Source of the DNA: Tenuifilum sp040752515
GTDB taxonomy: Bacteria; Bacteroidota; Bacteroidia; Bacteroidales; Tenuifilaceae
Assembly: GCA_040752515.1 (NCBI GenBank)
Contig: JBFMGQ010000042.1
Span: 1-19,615 of the forward strand
Length of the DNA stretch: 19,615 nt
Direction: 5' to 3'
The notes beneath the pieces are model-generated. The model saw only the letters and a program-made list of their open reading frames with translations, searched no databases and was not told where the DNA came from. This document shows, one piece after another, positions 13,000 to 19,615 of this stretch. A program made the translations under genes and the position numbers. The stretch's first letter is position 1. Every line of letters starts with the position of its first letter.

Positions 13000-14403
13000 A
13001 TGACATTCGATAAAACACAAACCATAGTGGCCATTGCCACACCGCCCGGTATGGGTGCCATAGCGGTTATCCGATTGAGCGGAGAGCGTGCCATTGAAAT
13101 TACCGATAAGGTTTTCCGCCCTGCCAGGCAGGGTAAAAGACTGCGTAACCAAAAAGCCTACACCATACACTACGGCTCAATAATGGATGGTGCCCGCGAG
13201 GTGGACCAGGTGCTGGTAAGCCTGTTCAGGTCGCCACACAGCTACACGGGCGAGGATGTGATTGAACTTTCGTGCCACGGTTCCACTGTTATCCAACAGC
13301 AATTGCTTGAGTTGCTTGTGCGCCATGGCGCACGGCTTGCACAGCCCGGAGAGTTTACCCTACGGGCATTTATGAATGGAAAGATTGACCTGTCGCAGGC
13401 CGAGGCCATTGCCGACCTAATCGCCTCGACCAGCGAGACAGCTCGCCGTGTAGCACTAAACCAGATGCGGGGCGGTATATCGAACAAGCTTACTGAGCTA
13501 CGTAACGAGCTGCTCAAATTCACTGCCCTTGTTGAGCTGGAGCTCGATTTCAGCGAGGAGGACGTGGAGTTTGCCAATCGCCATGAGCTGGAAATGCTCA
13601 TTAATAATATCATTTCGGAAATCGATAAGCTATCGGCATCGTTTAGCCAGGGCAATGCCATTAAAACAGGTATTCCGGTTACTATTGCAGGTAAACCCAA
13701 TGTGGGCAAATCGACACTGCTAAACCGTTTACTGAACGAGGAAAAGGCAATTGTATCGGAAATAGCAGGCACTACCCGCGATGCCATTGAGGATACAATC
13801 CATTTGGGCGGTATAAACTTCCGATTTATCGATACCGCCGGGTTGCGCCAAACCACCGATACCATTGAGAGCATAGGCATTGAACGGGCTTTTGCCAAAA
13901 TTGAAAAAGCACGCATAGTGCTTTACATTGCTGATGCCCAAAATGATACCCGAGAAATAGTTGACGAGGTTAACAGATTTGCAGTAAAAATTACACCCTC
14001 ACAAAGCTTGATTGTGCTGGTGAACAAGGAGGATAAATCGAGCCAAAGTCATGTTGATGAGATTTTATCGACATTAGCCGGCAATGGATTTAATGCGCTT
14101 GCCATTTCGGCAAAAGCGGGTCATAATGTTGAGCTCTTGCAGCAGCAACTAATTGCCATTGGCAAAGCCGATATGCCTGAAAACGAAGACGTGGTGGTAA
14201 CCAATATCAGGCATTACAATGCCTTGCAATCGGCACGGGCAAGCTTACAGCAGGTACTAAACGGTTTACATGCAAACCTTAGTGGCGATTTGCTTGCCAT
14301 TGATATTCACCAGGCCATCGATTATTTGAGCGAGATTACCGGCGAGATATCGAACGACGAGGTTCTGGGCTTTATCTTCTCAAAGTTTTGTATCGGAAAG
14401 TAA
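13000..14403 (+). CDS. mnmE: tRNA uridine-5-carboxymethylaminomethyl(34) synthesis GTPase MnmE
   Basis: With MnmG it modifies the wobble uridine of several tRNAs, using a folate-borne carbon; cytosolic. The 467 residues are full length. The folate-binding N-terminal domain begins DTIVA-like (TQTIVAIATPPGMGAIAVIRLSG) and contains SPHSYTGEDVIELSCHGS and PGEFTLRAFMNGKIDLSQAEA. The GTPase domain has G1 GKPNVGKST (near residue 231), G2 GTTRD, G3 DTAGL and G4 NKED. The C-terminus is FCIGK, carrying the invariant cysteine of the CxGK motif. MnmG is not in the window. Single gene with its own promoter; GC content is clearly higher than the block to its left. Confidence 0.97.
   Translation: MTFDKTQTIVAIATPPGMGAIAVIRLSGERAIEITDKVFRPARQGKRLRNQKAYTIHYGSIMDGAREVDQVLVSLFRSPHSYTGEDVIELSCHGSTVIQQQLLELLVRHGARLAQPGEFTLRAFMNGKIDLSQAEAIADLIASTSETARRVALNQMRGGISNKLTELRNELLKFTALVELELDFSEEDVEFANRHELEMLINNIISEIDKLSASFSQGNAIKTGIPVTIAGKPNVGKSTLLNRLLNEEKAIVSEIAGTTRDAIEDTIHLGGINFRFIDTAGLRQTTDTIESIGIERAFAKIEKARIVLYIADAQNDTREIVDEVNRFAVKITPSQSLIVLVNKEDKSSQSHVDEILSTLAGNGFNALAISAKAGHNVELLQQQLIAIGKADMPENEDVVVTNIRHYNALQSARASLQQVLNGLHANLSGDLLAIDIHQAIDYLSEITGEISNDEVLGFIFSKFCIGK
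13119..13133. repeat. GC-rich palindrome inside mnmE
   Basis: CCCTGCCAGGCAGGG, 7-base perfect arms around a central A. In frame it encodes PARQG in a variable linker of the folate domain. The length of the protein here appears normal, so nothing seems inserted beyond this motif. Confidence 0.55.
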
Positions 14404-14404
14404 T

Positions 14405-15268
14405 TCACTTTAATCGTAATTCCACCAAAACCGGCAAGTGATCCGATGGAAACCTTTGCCTAAAGGCATCATCAATATGGGCATGCCTTAACGTTTCAAA
14501 ACCGTTACTATCCACAAAGCAGTAATCAATTCTATCGGTAAGCGGGCTGTTATAGTCGAATCCGTTCCAAGTGCCTACCGGGCCATAGTGCCCAATGGGC
14601 GATAAGTTGTAGGTATCGGCATATACCGAAGCAATTATGGCAATGGTACTATCGGTAGGGATCATGTTGAAATCGCCGGTTACCAATACCGGTATGCTAT
14701 TGGCAATGGTTGCAATCCGATTTAACAGCAGTTTGGCTGAGTTTTGTCGGGCAACCTTGCCCACATGGTCGAAATGGGTGTTGAACATTGCAAAGGTTTT
14801 ACCACTGTTCCTATCCTTAAATATTGCCCACGAGCAAACCCGTTTACAGGCTGCGTCCCAACCAAGCGATGGGTCGTCTGGAGTTTCTGACAACCAAAAG
14901 GTTCCAGTGAACTGTAACTGGAAACGTTGAGCCCGATAGATTATGGCTGAGTACTCGCCCAGTGTATCGCCATCGTCGCGGCCAACGCCCACGTATTCGT
15001 AACCATCGATCATGCTCATTATATCGCGTAGCTGATGATGTAGCGCCTCCTGCACGCCTAGCAGGTCAACTCCGTAAAACTTAACCATCTGCGCTACGTA
15101 CTCCTTTCGGTTAGGCCAAGCATTCAGGCCATCGTCAGGATTATCGAACCTAATGTTATAGGATATCAACCTAATGCTATCATTTTCATTGGGCTTGCAG
15201 CTAACCAAAAAAAACAAACCAACAAAAAGGGTAGCAACGATTAACCTGAATAGTAGTTTATTTCTCAT
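14405..15268 (-). CDS. endonuclease/exonuclease/phosphatase-family lipoprotein
   Basis: Exported metal-dependent phosphoesterase of the EEP (DNase I-like) superfamily, 287 residues. The N-terminus is a lipoprotein signal ending FFLVSC, Cys24 predicted lipidated. Conserved motifs in order: LISYNIRFDN, LLGVQEA (metal-binding Glu), FNTHFDHVG, VLVTGDFNMIP (Asp and Asn of the active site), RIDYCFV, and SDHLPVLVEL (catalytic His). Being an envelope lipoprotein, it more likely acts on extracellular nucleic acid, phospholipid or sugar phosphates than in DNA repair. Its stop codon is one base from the mnmE stop codon, so the two genes converge with no space for a terminator. Confidence 0.9.
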   Translation of the reverse strand: MRNKLLFRLIVATLFVGLFFLVSCKPNENDSIRLISYNIRFDNPDDGLNAWPNRKEYVAQMVKFYGVDLLGVQEALHHQLRDIMSMIDGYEYVGVGRDDGDTLGEYSAIIYRAQRFQLQFTGTFWLSETPDDPSLGWDAACKRVCSWAIFKDRNSGKTFAMFNTHFDHVGKVARQNSAKLLLNRIATIANSIPVLVTGDFNMIPTDSTIAIIASVYADTYNLSPIGHYGPVGTWNGFDYNSPLTDRIDYCFVDSNGFETLRHAHIDDAFRQRFPSDHLPVLVELRLK

Positions 15269-15335
15269 GTTGGTTAGAATTTTTCAATTTATTTCGATAA
15301 AAATACATCGATTTTATTCCATTTTTACGTAATAA

Positions 15336-15368
15336 CTTGATTTTTTATTAGGTTCGTTTGTATATTGT
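15336..15368 (+). promoter_or_regulatory. weak candidate promoter of the xanthine dehydrogenase operon
   Basis: CTTG (15336-15339), 21-base spacer, TATATTGT (15361-15368). Both halves miss the consensus by one or two bases. It would give a leader of about 14 bases before the ATG at 15389. The 120-base divergent gap contains nothing better. Confidence 0.3.
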
Positions 15369-15388
15369 GATGCATATAGTGATTTAAA

Positions 15389-16780
15389 ATGGTAAGTTTT
15401 ATTCTTAACCAAAAACTGGTAAATACCGACTGTAATCCGGGAATGAGCCTGTTGGATTTTATTCGATACGAGGCTAACCTACCTGGAACAAAGATAGGCT
15501 GTCGCGAGGGCGATTGCGGAGCATGTACCGTGCTAATTGGCGAATTAGTCAACGGAAAGGTTCACTACCAAAGCGCCACCTCGTGTCTTTACCCACTAAT
15601 CAACGCCCACGGCAAGCATGTGGTCACCATTGAGGGCATAAACCTCAGCAATACGTTAACCCCCGTTCAGCAGGCCATGGCCGACCATGCTGCTACCCAG
15701 TGCGGATTCTGTACTCCTGGTTTTGTGATGTCGTTTACCGCATTCTGTATGAACCGCGAAGAGCCTACCACCGAAAGAGCAATTGATGCAGTAGCAGGTA
15801 ATATTTGCCGATGCACCGGATACAAATCCATTGAACGAGCAGCCAGCGATATAGCCCGCCTGATGCGCGATAAAAACGTTGCCGACCCCATTGGTTGGCT
15901 TGTAGGTAAAGGCTATCTACCCGAATACTTTCTGGAAATTCCCCAGAAACTTCAAAATATCGATGTATTTGAAGATAATGGTAACCCCACCCAGCTAATT
16001 GCTGGGGGAACCGACCTAATGGTTCAGCGTCCCGATGCCATTTACGAGCAAAAAGTGAAATCGACCCTAAATGAACTACCCAGGGGAATCACCATAAACG
16101 ATTGTACCTGTACCATAGGTGGTGCAACCAAGGTTAGCGACCTTTTAGCATCGGTTGAGCTCACATCGCGCTTTCCGCAACTAAAGGAATACCTGATGTT
16201 GGTTTCGTCGGAGCCCATAAGGAATATGGCAACCGTTGCCGGCAACATTGTAAATGCTTCGCCTATAGGCGATTTAAGCGTGATACTTTTGGCTTTAAAT
16301 GCTCAGGTAACGTCAGTTATCGATGGCAAAACCCGTCAGCAACCGCTAAACGAAATATTTGTTGGCTACAAGCAGCTAAACCTAAAACCTGGTGAGGTAA
16401 TCCAGTATATCACCTTTGAACTACCCAAAACCACTACCCTATTCAGCTTTGAAAAGGTAAGCAAGCGCCGATACCTTGATATAGCCAGCGTGAATACTGC
16501 AATGCAGGTTGAATTGGATAACGGTAAGGTTAAAAAATGCCGTCTTTCGGCAGGTGGAGTTGCCCCTATTCCTTTATACCTGGATAAAACATCAAATTTC
16601 CTTATAGGTAATGATCTCAATACTGATACTGTATCGCAAGCAATAGCAATAATGCAGGAAGAAATATCGCCCATTAGCGATATCCGTGGAACTGCGGAGT
16701 ATAAACGACTGCTGCTAAGGCAACTATTTTTTGCGCATCTGCAAAAGTTTATGGGCCGTCAGTTTGAGCAGATTTTTTAA
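15389..16780 (+). CDS. xdhA: xanthine dehydrogenase small subunit (2Fe-2S and FAD domains)
   Basis: Electron-transfer subunit of the molybdenum hydroxylase, 463 residues, the size of R. capsulatus XdhA. The plant-ferredoxin-like cluster is bound by Cys38, Cys43, Cys46 and Cys66 (GCREGDCGACTV). The helical domain with the second cluster follows (QCGFCTPGFVMSF, Cys105/Cys108; ICRCTGY, Cys140/Cys142). After a linker of about 40 residues comes the FAD domain with LIAGGTDLMVQ near residue 210 and RNMATVAGNIVNASPIGDLS near 278-297. No cofactor ligand is missing. It passes electrons from the molybdenum centre to FAD and probably NAD. It lies 12 bases upstream of the large subunit, on one transcript. 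Confidence 0.95.
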   Translation: MVSFILNQKLVNTDCNPGMSLLDFIRYEANLPGTKIGCREGDCGACTVLIGELVNGKVHYQSATSCLYPLINAHGKHVVTIEGINLSNTLTPVQQAMADHAATQCGFCTPGFVMSFTAFCMNREEPTTERAIDAVAGNICRCTGYKSIERAASDIARLMRDKNVADPIGWLVGKGYLPEYFLEIPQKLQNIDVFEDNGNPTQLIAGGTDLMVQRPDAIYEQKVKSTLNELPRGITINDCTCTIGGATKVSDLLASVELTSRFPQLKEYLMLVSSEPIRNMATVAGNIVNASPIGDLSVILLALNAQVTSVIDGKTRQQPLNEIFVGYKQLNLKPGEVIQYITFELPKTTTLFSFEKVSKRRYLDIASVNTAMQVELDNGKVKKCRLSAGGVAPIPLYLDKTSNFLIGNDLNTDTVSQAIAIMQEEISPISDIRGTAEYKRLLLRQLFFAHLQKFMGRQFEQIF

Positions 16781-16792
16781 AAAAACTAAGCG

Positions 16793-19054
16793 ATGAAAAA
16801 CATCGACACCATAGGACACGTTACAGGGAAATCGGTTTACCTCGATGATATCCCAACCATATCGGGTACCCTGCACGCTGCCATTGTTAGCTCAGCCCTT
16901 GCGCATGGCATAATAGTTAAGGTTGATATAGAAGAAGCCCTGAAACTTGATGGTGTGGAAAAAATCATCATGTATAGCGATATTCCGGGCGAGAATCAGA
17001 TTGGCGGGATAATTGAGGACGAAACCCTACTTGCTGAGCATGAGGTACACTACCAGGGGCAACCCATAGCGGTGGTTGTTGCCCAAACCGAACGTATTGC
17101 CCGAAAAGCAGCGCAACTGGTTCGGATTGATTACCATGAACTGGAACCGGTAACCGACCCGCGCGTGGCAAAGGAAAAGGGTTTGCTTCTGATACCACCC
17201 CGAACTTTCAGCATGGGCAATCCCAATGATGCTTGGAGTAAGTGTAAGTACATAGTTGAGGATAGGGTAGAGATTGGCGGACAGGAGCACCTTTACATCG
17301 AGACACAGGGAGCATACGCCTACCCGCTTGAAGGGGGATATATTAAGGTTCACTCATCCACCCAAGGCCCCACGGTAGTTCAAAAAACAGTGGCACGTGT
17401 TTTAGGGTTACCCATGAACCTCATTGAGGTTGATGTGGTTCGGCTTGGCGGTGGTTTTGGAGGCAAGGAAGATCAGGCATCGGGATTTGCAGCCATGGCT
17501 GCTCTTGCCGCGCACATTACCGGTAAACCGGTAAAGCTTGTTTTACCCCGCCACGATGACATGCGGATGACCGGCAAACGCCACCCCTACAGCGGCGATT
17601 TTAGGATTGGCCTAACGGCCGACCTTAAGATATTGGCATTTGAAACAACCCTTTACCAGAATGGCGGTGCCGCAGCCGACCTTTCGCCAGCCATTATGGA
17701 GCGAACGTTGTTCCATTCCACGGGCTCCTATTTTATTCCCAATACCAGGGTTACCGTTTACAGCTGCAAAACAAACCTGCCACCTAACACAGCCTTCCGT
17801 GGTTTTGGTGGGCCGCAGGGCATGTTTGTTATTGAAAGCGCCATAGCCAAGGCTGCCGAGACCATTGGCGTTAACGCTATCGAGATTCAACGGGCAAATC
17901 TGCTCAACGAGAACGATGAGTTTCAGTATGGGCAAAAAGCCGAAAATGTAAACGCACACAAGTGCTTTACCCTGGCATCGGAAAAGTTCAACCTCGATAA
18001 TCTTATTAAATCCATTGATAACTACAACCTGAACAACAGGTATAGCAAGCGAGGCCTGGCAGTAATGCCCTTGTGTTTTGGCATTTCGTTCACCAACACA
18101 TCGATGAACCAGGCACGTGCACTGGTGCATATATACCAGGATGGAAGCGTTGCCGTGAGCACAGGTGCCATAGAAATGGGACAAGGGGTGAACACCAAAA
18201 TGGCACAGGTAGCATCAATGCTTTTGGGAGTTGATATTAGCCGGGTGAAGATTCATTCCACCAACACCACTAGGGTGGCAAACACATCGCCAACGGCCGC
18301 CAGCAGTGGTGCTGACCTGAATGGCAATGCCCTCCGAATAGCCATAGCCCCCCTAAAAAAACGATTACTCAAGGTAGCATCAGAAATACTGGAATGTAGC
18401 GAGGATGAGCTAAACATTGATAATGAAATGGTTACCCGCAATGGCAAACCCACACCATTAAAGTGGAACGAGCTGGTGAAAAAAGCCCATCTGAAAAGGA
18501 TTGCCCTTACCGAAAATGGCCATTACGCCACACCGCTTCTTTTCTTTGACAAGACCAAGGAGAAAGGCCACCCATTTGCCTACCACGTTTACGGCACAGG
18601 AATAGTTACCGTAACCCTCGACTGTATAAGGGGAACCTATACGGTTGATGACGTATATATAGTCCATGATTTTGGTAACAGCATAAACCCCCTTATTGAC
18701 CTTGGGCAGATTGAAGGCGGTGTAGTTCAGGGAATTGGCTGGGTAACACTGGAGGAGTTGGCCTATGACCCCCAAGGCCGATTACTATCGAACAGCCTAT
18801 CAACCTACAAGGTACCCGACATACACTTTGCCCCCAAGAGCATCCAATGCATACCGCTCCCCACTACCGGCCCCGAGTTGGCTGTACTGCGGTCGAAAGC
18901 CATTGGCGAACCACCATTCATGTACGGCATAGCGGCCTACTTCGCCATTCAAAACGCCATTAAGGCGTTTAACCCCAGCCACCGCATTCAGTTCAGCTCA
19001 CCCCTAACACCTGAAAAGGTACTGATGCAGCTGTACCAGGGGGGTAGTGTTTAG
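16793..19054 (+). CDS. xdhB: xanthine dehydrogenase molybdopterin-binding subunit
   Basis: Catalytic large subunit, 753 residues, that would hydroxylate hypoxanthine and xanthine to urate in the cytosol. Visible motifs: GHVTGKSVYLDDI at the N-terminus, GQEHLYIETQ (Gln164), the molybdopterin loop GGGFGGKE with Glu226, AFRGFGGPQ with Arg336, GAIEMGQG, and the C-terminal KAIGEPP with Glu706. In known xanthine dehydrogenases the equivalents of Glu226 and Arg336 grip the purine and Glu706 is the catalytic base, so purine rather than aldehyde is the expected substrate. No XdhC-type chaperone, purine permease or urate-handling gene lies in the window. The stop codon overlaps a period-7 repeat. Confidence 0.95.
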   Translation: MKNIDTIGHVTGKSVYLDDIPTISGTLHAAIVSSALAHGIIVKVDIEEALKLDGVEKIIMYSDIPGENQIGGIIEDETLLAEHEVHYQGQPIAVVVAQTERIARKAAQLVRIDYHELEPVTDPRVAKEKGLLLIPPRTFSMGNPNDAWSKCKYIVEDRVEIGGQEHLYIETQGAYAYPLEGGYIKVHSSTQGPTVVQKTVARVLGLPMNLIEVDVVRLGGGFGGKEDQASGFAAMAALAAHITGKPVKLVLPRHDDMRMTGKRHPYSGDFRIGLTADLKILAFETTLYQNGGAAADLSPAIMERTLFHSTGSYFIPNTRVTVYSCKTNLPPNTAFRGFGGPQGMFVIESAIAKAAETIGVNAIEIQRANLLNENDEFQYGQKAENVNAHKCFTLASEKFNLDNLIKSIDNYNLNNRYSKRGLAVMPLCFGISFTNTSMNQARALVHIYQDGSVAVSTGAIEMGQGVNTKMAQVASMLLGVDISRVKIHSTNTTRVANTSPTAASSGADLNGNALRIAIAPLKKRLLKVASEILECSEDELNIDNEMVTRNGKPTPLKWNELVKKAHLKRIALTENGHYATPLLFFDKTKEKGHPFAYHVYGTGIVTVTLDCIRGTYTVDDVYIVHDFGNSINPLIDLGQIEGGVVQGIGWVTLEELAYDPQGRLLSNSLSTYKVPDIHFAPKSIQCIPLPTTGPELAVLRSKAIGEPPFMYGIAAYFAIQNAIKAFNPSHRIQFSSPLTPEKVLMQLYQGGSV

Positions 19055-19093
19055 TGTTTGGTGTTTCGAAAATTTCAACCATCAACTATCAAC
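19045..19093. repeat. two short period-7 repeats at the end of xdhB
   Basis: TAGTGTT, TAGTGTT, TGGTGTT (19045-19065) covers the last codons and the TAG stop of xdhB. Then TTTCAAC, CATCAAC, TATCAAC (19073-19093) follows after 7 bases. Each tract has three units in exact 7-base register. Confidence 0.6.
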
Positions 19094-19204
19094 TAAATAG
19101 CTATCACAGTGTTGCACAGGGTTTACAAGGTGTTAAACAGTGAAAATCATGATAATCTGCGTCATCAGCGTTCAATTTCAATTCACGAACAACAATCAAC
19201 TAAC

Positions 19205-19308
19205 CCGACCCCTCTAAATCTCCCCTGAGAGGGGAGACTTTGGCTACGCAATAAAACTTACCGATAACGCTCCCCTCTCTTTTCAGGTGATGGACTTGGG
19301 GTGAGGTT
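19205..19308. repeat. pair of inverted C-rich repeat elements with a strong hairpin
   Basis: The left copy holds a perfect 8-bp stem TCTCCCCT/AGGGGAGA with loop GAG (19219-19237). The right copy, read on the minus strand, shares the text CCTGA...GAGAGGGGAG and the flanking CC(T/C)C-rich start, so the two are imperfect inverted copies about 40 bases apart. The hairpin could end xanthine dehydrogenase transcripts, though no T-tract follows. C-rich elements of this kind are frequent between genes in Bacteroidota. Confidence 0.55.
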
Positions 19309-19432
19309 GCTTTTGCTACCAACGAACAACTTCATTTATTAGGTAGTATGGACTGAAAAAAATTAAAAGTCCGTTTGATGATGTGTAATAATTTTTTTAT
19401 ACTTGTTCTAAAAAATAGAAAGCTACTTTATA

Positions 19433-19540
19433 GTGCCAATAGCTCCAAAACTGGAAATAAGGCGCAACAAAGTAGCGCCTATAAACGAGTTGGTGGCAAG
19501 GCTATCGGACGACTGCGAGTGCATTGAAGGAGTAACATAA
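19433..19540 (+). other. doubtful 35-codon reading frame with GTG start
   Basis: The frame is open from 19412 to a TAA at 19538-19540. From the GTG it reads VPIAPKLEIRRNK, VAPINELVARLS, DDCECIEGVT, 35 residues, fairly charged and protein-like, with higher GC than its surroundings. It could be the tail of a decayed gene. No family was recognised and a hairpin (19460-19480) lies inside it. Confidence 0.18.
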
Positions 19541-19615
19541 AAGACGTTGAATGACTGTCCCCGTGTTGGACTTTTCGGCAGACTTTGACGTAGCATTTTA
19601 ATTTCGTTCTTTACA

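Larger units (their letters stand above)
19055..19615. other. gene-poor right edge with repeats and hairpins
   Basis: About 560 bases 3' of the xanthine dehydrogenase genes. From left to right it holds the period-7 tracts, phrase-like repetitive text (19101-19200), two inverted copies of a C-rich element (19205-19308), an AT-rich stretch (19321-19420), a 6-bp hairpin AGGCGC/GCGCCT (19460-19480), and a doubtful short reading frame (19433-19540). No RNA gene was recognised. Confidence 0.55.

Noticed and set aside
13242..13916. 224-codon frame on the minus strand inside mnmE
   Set aside because: It lies wholly opposite a clear mnmE coding sequence with all GTPase motifs and has a Ser/Arg-rich, low-complexity composition typical of an antisense shadow.
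17612..18184. 190-codon frame on the minus strand inside xdhB
   Set aside because: It is opposite the conserved molybdopterin subunit and shows no recognisable domain.

Overview
The window looks like chromosomal DNA from a member of the Bacteroidota, most likely Bacteroidales or a close relative. Supporting this are promoters of the TTTG-N19-21-TAnnTTTG type in front of several genes, very few Shine-Dalgarno sequences, short A-rich leaders, and intergenic DNA full of period-7 phrase-like repeats. Family assignments below come from reading motifs and fold patterns by eye; no database search was possible. The genus cannot be fixed.

Layout. (1) 282-6050, minus strand: a tripartite export operon in the order TetR regulator, TolC-like outer membrane channel, HlyD-like lipoprotein adaptor, two ABC ATPases and one ABC-2 permease (a split version of the YbhGFSR type). 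(2) 6051-6215: a divergent control region with two identical 16-bp palindromes, facing an Old Yellow Enzyme family reductase at 6216-7259. Together this resembles a xenobiotic or electrophile response unit: sense, reduce, export. (3) 7341-8756, minus: an AGCS sodium:amino-acid symporter. (4) 9.2-12.8 kb, minus: a clearly AT-richer block with a Crp/Fnr-type regulator, then a tight operon of an NmrA-like NAD(P)-binding protein, two related four-helix membrane proteins and a free-standing E2-type acyltransferase domain. A palindrome sits at the class II activator position in front of the operon. One membrane protein gene has a frameshift at an A7 run. (5) 13000-14403, plus: mnmE (tRNA modification GTPase), convergent with an endonuclease/exonuclease/phosphatase-family lipoprotein gene (14405-15268, minus). 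(6) 15389-19054, plus: the two subunits of a xanthine dehydrogenase. (7) 19055-19615: no convincing gene; repeats, hairpins and one doubtful short reading frame.

The most noteworthy parts are the AT-rich cassette (paralogous membrane proteins built from an internally duplicated two-helix unit carrying a His-Lys pair, under a probable Crp/Fnr switch) and the TetR gene, which has no usable ATG at the position where its DNA-binding domain should begin: either an ATT start or a nonsense codon at position 3.
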